The position numbers and the translations under genes were made by a program. A DNA stretch of 64,000 nucleotides from Apricaphanius iberus. Taxonomy: Eukaryota; Chordata; Actinopteri; Cyprinodontiformes; Aphaniidae. Where the stretch lies: assembly GCA_028564705.1 (NCBI GenBank), contig JAPXFQ010002662.1:310001-374000 (forward strand). Direction: 5' to 3'. Shown piece by piece: positions 36,320 to 47,283 of the stretch. Within the stretch, counting starts at the first letter, position 1, and each line of letters starts with the position of its first letter. The notes under the pieces are model-generated. The model was given only the letters and a program-made list of their open reading frames with translations. It searched no databases and was not told where the DNA came from.

Positions 36320-36690
36320 CCCACCTTTCCCTCCATTCATCAGCCATCTATACATCACAGCTCTGTCTCTGTTCTCCACCCTGAGAGATGTGCCTGTGCT
36401 GATTAATTGCTGTCTGATCGCTGCTGCTGCTCCCTGCTAATTTTTCTCTCCCTGGGTTTTCACAGCCTGCGGCGGCCTGAGTGTGAGGGTTTCTGGCGGT
36501 AATTGTGCGGTATTTGTTGCTAATAGGATAATAATTGGCACAGGTGCAGATAGCTGGGTACTTATTGGGCCTGTTGAGGAGATATGGAGATTGGCATCAC
36601 GCCAGGGATGCCTGCTGAGCAGCGCAAAACGCAGAAATGTAAAAACACACTTTTAAAACCAGTGTCGCTCGCAGGGAGGGTAATTATCCA
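36320..36690. promoter_or_regulatory. Candidate conserved noncoding element
   Basis: A repeat-free block with dense, non-simple wording, for example GATTAATTGCTGTCTGATCG, GGCGGTAATTGTGCGGTATT and CAGCTGGGTACTTATTGGGC-like sequence, plus E-box and TAATTG words. No long frame. Texture of a developmental enhancer; inference only. Confidence 0.35.
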
Positions 36691-37207
36691 CGTTTTCGCC
36701 CCTCTTATCTAACTCCGTATGTGGCTCTGGAAATGTTGCACTTTTGTATGAATCTGTTTTTCTTTTCTCTCTCACTTTATCTGTCTGCAGGTGATCCTCT
36801 GCTTCCCCGTCCTTTTTTTTTGCGTTTTACAATCTCTTCCATCAAGTCCCAATCTAACTGTTGGGTTTGATAACAGCAAAAAAGATGTACTGATGTTTAT
36901 GCCAAGTAGGATTTTTTTCAAGTAGAAGTTTGTTTTCAGGATACAAACAGAGGAATAGATAACAATCACAATGGATATTATACAGAAAGAAGACAAACAT
37001 TTTGAAACAATAACATTATAGACAATATGGCTTTATCTAACAAATGGATGAATTGAAATATTGCAAACATAAGAAAACTTGTACAGCTCCTGTTTCATGA
37101 TTTTTAAAACAATTTGCTTGGCATAACTTTTTTTTAGGGAAAGGTAAAGAAGGTATCTAATCAGAAGTTCAAAGATAAGTTACAGTGGTTACCTTTGCCT
37201 CTTTCAG

Positions 37208-37277
37208 TTGCCGTTCTCTACTGGGTTGAAACCTGAAACGCAAGATCCTCACACCCCCCAGCACACCACTGACACAG
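37208..37277 (+). CDS. Candidate internal exon (unknown protein)
   Basis: A strong acceptor (TTACCTTTGCCTCTTTCAG, AG at 37,206-37,207) precedes a 70-nt segment. A good donor (ACAG then GTAAGC) follows at 37,278. Of the three plus-strand frames only one is open and it gives 23 residues, LPFSTGLKPETQDPHTPQHT plus TDT. Pro/Thr-rich peptides of this kind occur in intrinsically disordered parts of transcription factors, but I do not recognise it. The exon ends in phase 1. A MITE begins 31 bp downstream. The case rests on splice signals and frame alone. Confidence 0.33.
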
Positions 37278-37308
37278 GTAAGCACAGTGGTTCCAAGATG
37301 TACAATCA

Positions 37309-37870
37309 GTACGTTTACATGCAGCAAGAGAAAATTCTAATTATTGCCTTAGTCCAACTGAAATCAGACCTTTAAAATGCATGTATTCACTTTTGTCCGG
37401 CTGGAGTCGAACCGAAATGGTGTTTCAGAAGCTCAGCTTCTCTTGCTGGATAATGTGATTGAAAATCGGAGTACTCTGCAACCAGGCACCCCCACCCCTG
37501 CCCGCACTCACCCACACCCTCTTGGGAAGTTATGAGAGCCGGAAATGCGACCCAGCAATAACAACAGTAGTGTTATAAGAGGCATACGTAAGCATAAGCG
37601 GCCAATCAGTGCATGTTTGGACTTACGAAGAGGCAAGATGTTGTGACTGAATATCCTGCTTTAACTCAGTTTACTGCCTGAATGCTGCTGGAAGCTAACC
37701 GCTATTAGGCTGACAGGTAGGGGTGCATATGTCTCCATCTATCGTCGGGGAGTGGAACTGACAGTTTTTTTTGATAGATGTGAACTGGGACTCGGTTTGC
37801 TGCAGGTAGTAAGCCCTTAGTCCTATTACTCCAAAAAGCTCAATTTAGATCTGCATGTAAACGTACCGAA
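37309..37870. mobile_element. MITE with GTACGTTTACATGCAG ends
   Basis: CAGTACGTTTACATGCAG at the left and CTGCATGTAAACGTACCG at the right are inverted repeats differing at one position. The interior of about 520 bp has no transposase frame. The end motif belongs to a widespread fish DNA-transposon group; superfamily not determined. Confidence 0.7.
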
Positions 37871-37949
37871 TGACTGATTATCCTATTTGTTATGTGCCAA
37901 ACTAAATGACATAAATGAGTTATTGGAATGTTTGTATAATTGTATTGAA

Positions 37950-38015
37950 ATGCCTTTTCTTGTAAAGTGCCTTGAGATGACATCTGTTGTAAATTGGCGC
38001 TGTATCTGAATTTAA
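37950..38015 (+). repeat. L2-like LINE 3' terminus
   Basis: TTGTAAAGTGCCTTGAGATG, then ACATCTGTTGTAAATTGGCG: the last ~60 bp of the LINE family seen at 23,700 and 34,003. Confidence 0.7.
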
Positions 38016-38152
38016 TTAATGTTTATAAATGTTCAAACTTTGACGATATCAGTGATGATGTCATTACGCCAGTGTGACGTGATGATGCAATTGATATGCA
38101 AATTAGCATGTGACATCATTTGGTGACATCTAGCGACTTTACCCATATTTGA

Positions 38153-38225
38153 GAGTAAAACATGCTTAAATCACTTTGGAGTTATTTTTGATGGGCAGCA
38201 CGGGTAGCTGCTGGGAAAATCCCTT
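38153..38225 (+). repeat. Dispersed repeat family E, copy 2
   Basis: AAAACATGCTTAAATCACTT and GGGTAGCTGCTGGGAAAATC mirror 14,242-14,365. Confidence 0.55.
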
Positions 38226-38229
38226 CTCA

Positions 38230-38980
38230 TCACCAGGGATGTCGCCAAGACTTGCATTTTATACAGAACTACAAAAGCACTTGGATATTACAGACCACCC
38301 CCAAGTGAGCTCACTCAGAAGAATTTCTGTATAAACAAACCATCAGTTTTGGACAAAAAAATAAAGTTGTTTCACCACTGTATTAGGGTCGTGCAAAGCA
38401 GTCGGTATTTGTATACGTATTTGTTAAGGGAGGGAAGTATTTGTATTCGGATAAAATTCTAAATAGGCATGAAAATCTGTTTTATTTTGCGTTACACTTC
38501 TAATTTATGTTATTATCCATTTTAATAATGCAATATTAGTTGATCTTTTTAAATAAATCCAGAAATGAACATGTAACGAGAACATCATTGAAAGAGACCA
38601 AAATAAAGGCTACTGTGGCCACAAAACCTCTAAAGAAAACAAAAAAACAAAATCAAGACAATTTGTGGACCGTTGAATGTCTCAAAGGCTTATAGGTAAA
38701 GTGTGTGTGTTAATTGTAGAAGTTCTCTGCTGTACGATATAGTTTGTGTTCCAAATGTAGCTGTGCTCCCTAGTTATCCTTTGAGTTATGTAGTTGTCAG
38801 CGTTTGGTGGTTACTGTCTGCACACCATCATGGAGACAATAATGCACAGGAGTAGGGTGTCTGCATTGACCCTCGTTACCATGCAGAGCAGTAACGCAAG
38901 AAGTGTAGGTCAACTTCTCTTACGGGTGACTAATTTCCTGAGTGGTGTCACACTAAAAATGTTCTTGCTCCTGAATACAA
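38230..38980. other. Unassigned noncoding DNA
   Basis: Around 38,385-38,460 GGTCGTGCAAAGCAGTCGG and TATTTGTATTCGG phrases suggest a decayed DNA transposon. No gene. Confidence 0.35.
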
Positions 38981-38984
38981 ATCA

Positions 38985-39100
38985 GTGTTGCCAACTTAGC
39001 GATTTTGTTGCTATTTCTAACGACTGTTTAGACCCTATTAATGAATTTTTTTTCCCAAATAGAGCCTAGCAATACATTTAGCGACATTTCTGACCACCCT
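38985..39100 (+). repeat. Dispersed repeat family D, copy 2
   Basis: See the copy at 27,195. GTTGCCAACTTAGCGATTTT and AACGACTGTTTAGACCCTAT are the shared landmarks. Confidence 0.5.
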
Positions 39101-39172
39101 TTGTCGCTGCTATTCCCTGAAGATTACTTACCCGATTTGCTCTGAACTCTTTCAGCAGGGGAATAAGACACT

Positions 39173-39395
39173 ATGATCACACGTCATAAACCTTTCGGTT
39201 CATTTCACCCAGTGTTGTAGAGATGGACCTGATCTCACCCGATCACTAAAGAAGTTTTTTCCTCAACATGAATTGAAAAGTAAAAAAAAAAAGGGTGCAT
39301 AAATATAATCGTATTATCGATCGTTCTTCTTTTAAGCCACACAAACATCATTCCTGAATTTCATTCTTCTTTCAAACTTCTCCTCACGAAGGGGG
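39173..39395 (+). repeat. Dispersed repeat family C, copy 2
   Basis: TGATCACACGTCATAAACCT and AAGCCACACAAACATC match 25,735-25,935, with family D sequence immediately upstream. C and D may be parts of one longer element. Confidence 0.6.
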
Positions 39396-39489
39396 GAAAC
39401 TGAAATTGTCTGTACGCTGCATTTGTACCTGCTGTGCTGTGCATTTCTACCTGTACTGTCTTCAAGAAACCTTCGAAATTCAGTTCAAT

Positions 39490-39560
39490 TCGGGGAGAGA
39501 CGGACGCCGTCGCCGACACGGACAACGACACGGTCACCGACGGCGTCCGTCTCTCCCCGA
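39490..39560. repeat. Perfect 23-bp-stem hairpin
   Basis: 39,490-39,512 is exactly complementary to 39,538-39,560 with a 25-nt spacer. Each arm starts/ends with the core GGGGAGAGACGGACGCCG and is GC-rich in an AT-rich neighbourhood. The spacer itself carries imperfect CGACACGG/CACGGTCA repeats. No transposon ends or known RNA gene were recognised around it. Confidence 0.95.
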
Positions 39561-39564
39561 TTCC

Positions 39565-40465
39565 CGAACTTTCAACAGACAGGCTCCTTTGGCACCAGTC
39601 TGTCAGTCATTGGCGCATCACACTGTCAGTCCTACTTGTTCTTACATGTGATTGGACTACACGATTGGGCACGTGTCCCTCCCCGGAGCGATGAGGTTTT
39701 TTTTTTTTTTTTTCAGCGAGTGTGAGTTTCAGAGTTTCAAATCGTAAAGCACCGAGAGAACGCTGCCAAAAATCACGTCATCGCAACCAGACGAATCTAC
39801 GAAAGGCAGATGTTGGAAAGTTGAATATTTTTTCAGATCTCATATTACAAGCTTTCAAAGGTTTTTTGCAAATATAGCGTGGTGGGAAAACAATGCCATA
39901 TTTGAAACTGTGAAAAAGCTTACTTGAAAAACGGCAAAGGTGAAACAAGCAGTTTGAATCCCTGAAAACGTGAGGCTGAAACTCTGTACTTTGCATGTTG
40001 AATTAATGAAAACATAAATGCTATTTACAAAATTATAATTGCAGAGATTCAAATTTTATTTTCAGACTTTCAAAACTTTATTTCAGGTTTTAAATGTTCA
40101 AATACTGATTTTCAAGGTTTCAAAACTTGTTTTTTCAGTTTCAGATTATGTCATCGATCTCACTTCATAGCGGGGACTCATTATTACTCTACTTTCAGCC
40201 AGCATTCATTTTCATTTTTATCTGCAGATGAGTGGAACTCCGTTCCGGTGAACACCAGAGAAATAACGTGATACATCCTGTTTAAGATAAATCTTAAAAA
40301 CGTTACCATTCTGTGTGCCACTCTCTTTTGGATTCTGCCACCCTCTACGAATACAAAGTGTACCAAATTTTGCCATTAAAATAAAGTAAGCCAAAAAATT
40401 TGAGGGTGTTTCGAAAGTTGCTGGGGGGCGCTGTTGAGCTAAATGTGTTGCTATTTTTGGGAACC
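39565..40465. other. Noncoding DNA with TTTCA-rich repeats
   Basis: A T-run lies at 39,694-39,713. From 39,720 to 40,145 the words TTTCAAA/GTTTCAG recur irregularly in both orientations, as in a degenerate low-complexity fish repeat. Confidence 0.4.
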
Positions 40466-40470
40466 CTTAA

Positions 40471-41244
40471 AGGGGAGTTCGTTCTTTTTTTTACCCTGGA
40501 CCTTATGTTTAGCAAATATTACATTCATTTACTGACTCAGATAAGTTTGGAGCCACTTGGAGTCCTTCGGTAGAATTTTATATCCAGTCGTGATCAGGGC
40601 AGGAGATTTGCTGACTGTAATAGGGCATCATCTGTCCCAAAACTCCTTCATTTAACTGATGTTTTTTATTATGAATAGTTAGCAATATTCCCCATGTGAG
40701 TTTGAAACGTGTGGAAGGTTCTAGGGTATTCATCTCTGGGTGTTTTACAGGCTTATAATGCAACCGATTCCAATTTAAAGTAATGTTGCAACCGGCCACC
40801 ATTGTAGCTGGAGTCTGTGTAGGTTGTTGAAAGGGAGCCTGTAAAAGCTAAATTTAGTGTAATTGGTCATTATGTCGTTAGTGCAATTTGGAAACACGCA
40901 CACGCGAACCAATGTAGATGTCTACCATAGTAAGTTCTGTCTTTCCGACCACCATAGAGCACAGAATGACAGCCCTACTGCTGGGATGGAGTACGGCAGT
41001 GACGTAATTGTAATTGGGTGATAGTGTAGTTGGATAATAGCCTCTAAATCATCCCAAAACCAAACAAGTAAGCACTTCCAAGACGCTCTGAATTCCAGAG
41101 TACTGCTAATGTTTATTAACAAAACATGGGTTAAATGAAGGAGTTTTTGGGCAGATAATACCTTATTATAGGCAAGTATCTCCAAACTTGTCTGTGTGAG
41201 TAAATGAACATTATATTTGCTAAAAAATAAACTTCATGGACGAC
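40471..41244. mobile_element. Complete TTAA-flanked MITE with long inverted arms
   Basis: TTAA at 40,467-40,470 and 41,245-41,248 bracket 774 bp. The two halves are largely inverted copies. TTTAGCAAATATTACATTCA and ATAAGTTTGGAG on the left answer CTCCAAACTTGTC and ATTATATTTGCTAAA on the right, and CAAAACTCCTTCATTTAACT answers GTTAAATGAAGGAGTTTTTG. There is no transposase frame. TTAA target sites are known for piggyBac and Kolobok superfamilies; which applies is not decided here. The left arm of a second copy is at 3,130. Confidence 0.75.
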
Positions 41245-41324
41245 TTAAGTGTCTGCAAAATTCAGTGAGTTTTCAAATATGCTTACGCCTCCAAATAGAA
41301 ATTAATATTTGCTATGTAGTGCTT

Positions 41325-41640
41325 AAAGCCCCCGTGTGTAAGAATTACATCCAACTAGTGGTGCGATCAGTGAATGCAAGCAACTGAGCAGTGTTTTCTG
41401 GCTTCTCGCTGTTATAACACGTCATTACTACTACGGAAGCCCCGGAGTAAATTGTCCGAGTTAAACGGAAGATAAAGTATTTGCTGGACTAACCTGTCGT
41501 GTGTCAAACATAAGACTAACATAAACTTCATTGTTTCATGTAATTAACTTACGTGTCCAGCAGAAAGTCTGGCTATTCAAAGATGCCGATGCAACATGGC
41601 AGCCTCAGATGGTGGGCGGTGCACCCTCTGTATCTATAAA
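41325..41640. mobile_element. Probable MITE fragment
   Basis: CCCCCGTGTGTAAGAATTAC, CATGGCAGCCTCAGATGG and GGGCGGTGCACCCTC resemble the ends and body of an abundant fish MITE whose first bases read GCCCCCGTGTGTAAG. Inverted ends were not confirmed. Confidence 0.4.
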
Positions 41641-41649
41641 CAACGTACT

Positions 41650-42467
41650 CTAAGACACAGGAACGCTTTTATGATAATGGGAAAGTCCCAAGTTCCTGCT
41701 GCAGGAAGGGACGAAGGCGGACCCAGACGCCATGGAGGAAAAAACTAAACAAAAAGAGAAGCACCCTTCCAAGGTGGGTGGAGGGGCCCACCGAAGGATG
41801 GCCAGAGTCTGGATTAGTGTCCCCTTGTGGGAGCTGAGTCGGGCAGATGGCCCGGATGGCGTCCTCTGGCTGGACGAAAGACTGACGGACATCCCCTTAT
41901 GGGATGTGAGTCGGGTGGGCGACCCGGATGGCGTCCTCTCACGGGAAGGGCGTCGGGGCGGTCGACCCGGATGGCGTCCTCTCACGGGATGAAAGATGTC
42001 GGACTTCCCCTTACGGGACGTGAGTCAGGCGGACGGCCCGAATGACGTCCTCTGGCTGGACGAAAAGCTTAACGGACGTCCCTTGACGAGACGGACGGAC
42101 CCTGACCCCCAGGAAAAAACTCAAACAGTTGGTCCTCGCTGATATAGAGGGGACCCAGTCCTGCGGTGGCAGAGGACGGCAGTGTCGTAGCCGCCGCTGG
42201 GAGGTTCACAGAAGCCCTTGGTGAAACGACTGGGAAAGGAGCGAAAACAGCCGGAGAGAGGATCGGTGGCGCGTGGAGCATGAAGTCGACGTTGGTGGAT
42301 GCGGATCTCCTCCCCAAAAAGGATAACTTCTCCTCGGCTGTCTGAATGAGGACATCCGCTGTGTCCTGCAGGTCCAGTGCGTCATGAGAAGTGAGCCGAG
42401 AGAAGAAGCCGGGAAGAGTCTTCACCATGAAGTCCTCAGCTGTGGTCTGGCGAGCTGAGGCTTCCAA
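41650..42467 (-). pseudogene. Retroelement-like ORF with 72-bp coding minisatellite
   Basis: The minus strand opens at 42,467 (MEASARQTTAEDFMVKTLPG) and runs 132 codons to 42,069. After frame shifts, similar coding continues to 41,650. The N-terminal 130 residues contain an LTSHDALDLQDTADVLIQTA helix-like segment and a Pro/Ala/Ser-rich stretch. The rest is tandem repeats of about 72 bp (units near 41,821, 41,893, 42,007, 42,079, with a 45-bp internal duplication at 41,930-41,990). They encode Arg/Ser/Pro-rich 24-residue units such as RTPSGSPTRLTSHKG. I do not recognise a named family, no LTRs or RT motifs were found, and stops interrupt it. The layout, a short unique N-terminus plus in-frame minisatellite, parallels the element at 58 kb. 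Confidence 0.5.
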
Positions 42468-42474
42468 GCTCCAT

Positions 42475-44440
42475 ACTGTTTAAAAAAAATCTAAAAGAAA
42501 AGGAAATGTGTTCTGATAACCATTTTAGGTTGAAGATTTGCTCTCAAATCAGCAGAAATCAAGATTGTAATCTATTTTAAATGAATTTGGTCACCATATC
42601 TATGAATCTAAAATCCTGTCTCATTTTTCCCCAGATATAACTAACCAAAGCAAGGTTATAACGTCATACACCTGCTTTCTAAATCTACTGTAATAACAAA
42701 AGTTTTGCTTATTCATAATAAAAATGAAACCTCCCTAAACAGATTTGCTTAAATTTTCAAAATGTGAAATAAACGGGTCACTGAATGTGCTGAGTAATGC
42801 TTCCCCTCAAAGCTACACTCATGTTTAAAGTGCAAAATTTTGACTCTAAGGTCATGCTCTCAAAGAACGGGGCCCTATATTTGGAAAGCAACAGCCCTGT
42901 TGTGATCATCCTTCCCACATTCTACTCAGAGACTCTTCAGCCTTGAATATGGTGATGATATTAACACTAATCGTAATATAGCTGGCGAGAGATACAGGCT
43001 CTGCTGCTTTGAACTGTAAATGGGTTGTGTTTGGGGGAAGAGAGGCGATTAAATGCTGCGAGACGCTATAAGACGGTAAATCTGGGGAAGTAAGCAAAGG
43101 CGCTGCAACCCCACCCTCACCCACCCATCTCGCCTCCTCCCCCAGTCATAAACAAATATGCCAGCAATGCTTCTCGCCCACCCCACTCCCCCCATGCCAT
43201 CTCAAATCAGTTTGGATTAGGACAGAATATGGGAATATTCTCTTTAATGTCTCTGAGACACACTCACGGAGCAGATGCAGCTTCTACCTCTTATGCCCTC
43301 ATACCTAACACCCCCCCCCCCCAACCTTAGCGCATGGCTTTTCGAGATGGGCTGTGTTTAGCCCTGCTTAGCCAAATGAGCTTCTAATAAATGCAGCGCT
43401 GAGCTCGTCTTCTGAGCAGCCACATATAATTGGAGGGCTTTCTCCTTCACTCTCTCGAGGGAAGTGATAATGAAGGGGTGGGGTAGAAGGTGTGTGTCGA
43501 GGCTGCGAGGTGTGTGGATGTGCAGATGAAGGTGTTTGTAAGGTGGAGTGCTTTTTAAATGTGTGGAAAGAGTGGATGGCGGGTGTTTCAGGGTGAGCTG
43601 CACGCGTTTAGGGTGTGTAGAGATTTGGTTTATGTTTTTTTTCTGTGATAGCACATATGTGCTCGTACCATTTATATGGAAATGTGGTTTTGGATCTTTT
43701 GTCGATGTCACAACTGTCAATGTGGGTTTTCTCATATATTTTTTTAGCGCCTTCTAAAAATGTTAAAATTCTTAGCTCTTTGGTCTAGAATTCTGTTGTT
43801 TTGTAAAGCTCAGCATTAGAGAAGGTTTTTTATTCAGTGACAGCAACTGGCTTTTTAAGCATGCAATCTTCAATAAGACTGAAATAATTAAATTTGCTTG
43901 TACAAACCTTTAGTTTTTTTAGGGGGTTTCTGCCCCCAGGGCCGAATGAGAGAAAACACTTTGAAGGTTTAGTTTTTTTACCTCTTGGAAAAACTACTTG
44001 TCCCTTCATAGGATTCTCCGTAGCACCATATAGGCAGACTAATCCTTCTTATAGCGATTCATGAGAAACTGCAATGTGTATGTGGCGGTATGTTGTAGCT
44101 GAGGCCTTCTTTCTCTTTAGTAACAACTAGTGAGAGATAACCTGGTTATGCCGCTGTTCAAATCAAGCCAAAGCTTTGAAGAGGGAAAAATCGGTCAAAG
44201 TCAACCCACCCAGAGGGATCTGGATTGGTTGCCATCTAGATCTACGCAGGTAGCGCACAAATCCGCTGTGTTCTTAAACAAATGATTTGTCGACTACCAA
44301 TATATTAAGATGTGTGGAATTTGATTTGGTTTGTTGGTCCAACACGATACAGATACTTTACACAGAGCATATAGAACAACATACAATATACAATGGTAGG
44401 AGAAAAAAAACTTTTCCTCCTGTTCTACAATAAGCAAATA
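42475..44440. other. Unassigned DNA, partly conserved-looking
   Basis: A C run lies at 43,311-43,322. 43,330-43,450 (TAGCCCTGCTTAGCCAAATG, CATATAATTGGAGGGCTTTC) has the texture of conserved noncoding DNA. No gene was recognised. Confidence 0.3.
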
Positions 44441-44449
44441 GATGGAAGA

Positions 44450-44560
44450 GAAACCATTCCTAAAGTTTTGAAACTGCTGCAAATCAAAGTGAGAGCCACA
44501 ATCCACAAGTGGAGAAAACATGGAACAGAGATGGGTCTTCACAGGAGATTATGACTACGT
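44450..44560 (+). pseudogene. Tc1-like transposase N-terminal fragment
   Basis: The plus strand reads IPKVLKLLQIKVRATIHKWR then KHGTE. This matches the helix-turn-helix block of Tc1 transposases (TxxxxxIxxWxxxGT). The catalytic region is absent. Confidence 0.55.
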
Positions 44561-44859
44561 GTACAAAGAGGCTCAATATTTTCCCTTTAATTAATGTTTT
44601 ATGTTTTAAGTTTCATACAAGACCTAAAACCTTTTAGTTGGTGGACCACTTGCACCGTGGCATTCAAAAAGTAACGAAATGCAAGCAGATGACTTCAAAG
44701 ACAGTCAGTGTAGGATATCTCTATCTCTAAATGTGAGGAGCCCTCACCGAATGTATACTTCAAACCAGGGTTTCTCCTTCAAGTCTTGTGTAAAAGAAGT
44801 AACAAGGATTTCCTTTTTTCGCCGTAGGAACCTAGCTACTTTTAGACAAGTTTTATCAT

Positions 44860-45475
44860 TTGTACATGCAGAGATTCTCATTCATGCATTTGTTTCTTCA
44901 CACATTGACCATCATAAGGCTCCACTTTCTGGGTTACCGGAGAAAAGTTTTATAGGTTTACAGATGGTACAAAAAAAGTGCCTGCTTTTGTTTTAATTAT
45001 AACTGGGAAAAACAAAGACATTATTCTAGTGTTGACATCTCTGGACTGGTTGCCTTGTCAGGTTTGAGAAGATTTTAAGGTGCCGTTGCTCACCTACAAT
45101 ACCTTAAAATGGTTTGGCCCCCTTAATACCTTTCTAACATTCTACACTTGTAAGTTCCAACCCGTACTCTGAGATGTCAGGGCACTGGACTTTTAAAAGT
45201 TCCCAAAGCTAGAAGAAAAAATAATGGGTAGTGTATCTGTTCCGTTTGTGTCCAATCTTTGTGGAAAAATCTACCTCAAGGTATTAGGCAGGCATCCTCC
45301 ATAGAGGTTTATGAAGCCAAGTTAACCACCAACTTGTTCTTCCCCTATCTCCTTTGTCTTTATTCCATGCTTAGTTTTATTTTTGCTTATTGTTGTTTTA
45401 ATCTGTTTTTTGAATTGCATTTTTTTTCTCTTTTATTTTTTATTATTTTCAAAAATGTCTAATAGGTTTATAAAT
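44860..45475 (+). pseudogene. L2-like LINE ORF2 fragment (post-catalytic)
   Basis: The plus strand reads ILIHAFVSSHIDHHKAPLSG, LPEKSFIGLQMVQKK, the RT thumb-side block of L2/Rex-like LINEs (xFVxSRIDYCNALxxGLP...LQxVQNAAAR). Further frames down to about 45,300 contain the PLWFxLPxxVR-like C-terminus. Frameshifts and stops are many. The YADD region would lie upstream and was not recognised. Confidence 0.7.
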
Positions 45476-45479
45476 AAAT

Positions 45480-46130
45480 GCACAATATATTTTTCCTGTA
45501 GCACAAGTCCAAGCCTACTCTGATGTGAGCTTGTGTACGCAATCAGGAATGGATTGGACTCTAAAATCATTTTACAACTATTTTGTTTTGATCTTTCATG
45601 TAAAATACATTGAGGTTACTAGTTGTAACATGGTTGACATGATACATTTACCACACAATAAATTATATCATGTTTTCCGTTTGCTTCCTCACAAAAGGAA
45701 AACATTTTGGGCTTCTTATGCTAGTTCATATGTACTGTGTGTGTCTTCTGACTTTGCAGGGGTGTGAAAAAGAGCAATAGTGAGACAGACTGCTTGATGT
45801 GTGTATTCGTGTGTGTGCGTGTTTGCTGGACGAGGCCAGGGCAAAGCATTATGCTGGAAATCCACCCAACCACAGAAAGAGCTTATTTCAGAAAAAATCC
45901 CAAACGGTGTAAAACAAGGCAAGACAACTGGAAAAACTGAAGAAAAATACATTCTCAGCAGCGGTGTGCCTCTCATCGACATTCAAAATAAGGTCTCCGC
46001 TGCCTTTTTGTTGACATCCCCATCCCTTTTCTTTTTCTTTCTTTGTCACTAATTTGATTTCTAGAAATCAGGGTTTTGTCTCATTGAGTGACTGGCAGTT
46101 GCCTACGCCTTAATGAATGCTTCGTAAAAA
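45480..46130. other. Unassigned noncoding DNA
   Basis: A plus-strand frame at 45,801-46,052 is compositionally plain and lacks splice or start context. No gene claimed. Confidence 0.35.
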
Positions 46131-46139
46131 AAATAAAGA

Positions 46140-46780
46140 TTCTGTGGATAATGCTCCTCCCTTTCTTGCTCTCCCTGTTATATCAGGCGAAAATAATTAA
46201 TTCACTAAGATATCTGCAACATTAGTTCCCGAGGAGATAATTAAGAAAACGATTTAGGTATTGTTCCCCCAGCATCTATCAAGAGAATGCTGCTATCTGT
46301 TTTTAGAAGAGCCTATAGTCACCATTACCGTATCTTTAAAGGGCAGTGATTTTGCGTTTGGTAATTGCATGATGGATTTGAAGCGATGCTATTAATTGAG
46401 AAGACTGAGGAAGCGTTCATCTCGTGTTCATTCTCATCAAGTGTTTTCCCGCTCATATGCGAAAGTCTGTGAGAGAGAGATAGTGTGAATGTGTGTTCAA
46501 ACAAATAAACTATCTCTGTGTCATATTCTTCGTCATCTCAAGCCATTTATTTTTCTGCTATCTGGTGGCAAACATTTGCACGTTGGGCTAATTGTCACGG
46601 CAGCACCATTCATTTGCCGTGTTAGACTGCTGCGCTGTGTTTTCATTGTGTCTGTATCTTGTTCATCATGCTAACGTCAACATCTAACATGAAATACAAT
46701 TTCTAATCAATTGAGCCGGGCAACTGGCCAAATATTAAATTAAATGATTTGAGCGAGTTTAGTGTGGCTATTTGTCCATC
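46140..46780. promoter_or_regulatory. Candidate conserved noncoding cluster
   Basis: Two repeat-free blocks (46,140-46,440 and 46,530-46,780) are rich in TAATTA/ATTAAT/TAATTG words (AAATAATTAATTCACTAAG, GGAGATAATTAAGAAAACG, GGTAATTGCATGATGG, TTTCTAATCAATTGAGC) within complex sequence. They fit homeodomain-bound enhancers near developmental genes. Inference from sequence texture. Confidence 0.35.
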
Positions 46781-47098
46781 TGATTCTAAAGTTTATTTGG
46801 AAGCAAACTCAGAATTTTGAAAATGTGGAGTACTGCACAGAAGCGCTCCTACCTAAGGCCTTGATAAAGATGCATAAATAAAATATAATTAAGATTCATA
46901 GAATTCGTAATGCATATTTTTTATTTGATTTTTTATTTCTAATCTAGAACTTTTTGTTGTTTTGTTGTGTGAATGATGGCAATGTGACACAACTGCTATT
47001 TTTCCTTAAAGACAAAAAACATTAAGAAATAGCCAGTTTACAATAGATTGTATGCAAATGGTGTGCATTGCTTTTTTAAAAATTATTATCCCCTTTAG

Positions 47099-47203
47099 CT
47101 TTGGAAGATGTGCGGCAGCAAAGATTTTTGCTCTTACATTTTTACTGTCAGAGATTTTTCGAGTAACTATGGCAACAAGATGTGTTTTTACAGCCAGGAG
47201 CAG
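47099..47203 (+). CDS. Candidate 105-bp internal exon (unknown protein)
   Basis: The acceptor TTATTATCCCCTTTAG (AG at 47,097-47,098) and an ideal donor CAG/GTAAGT (47,204) bound exactly 35 codons in phase 0. The peptide contains LWKMCGSKDFCSYIFTVRDF and ends GNKMCFYSQEQ; the Cys/aromatic content looks protein-like. A second frame is also open, which weakens the case. I do not recognise a family. A Tc1-like element starts 80 bp after the donor, which would place it in the next intron. Confidence 0.3.
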
Positions 47204-47283
47204 GTAAGTAACATCTCAAAAGCTCAAGGAATACCATCATTTCAACCCCAAATCCAACAGGAGCTCAAAATCCTCTACATGTA

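Noticed and set aside
32995..47203. Joining the three plus-strand candidate exons into one gene
   Set aside because: Phases disagree: each direct junction reads into a stop within a few to about 23 codons.
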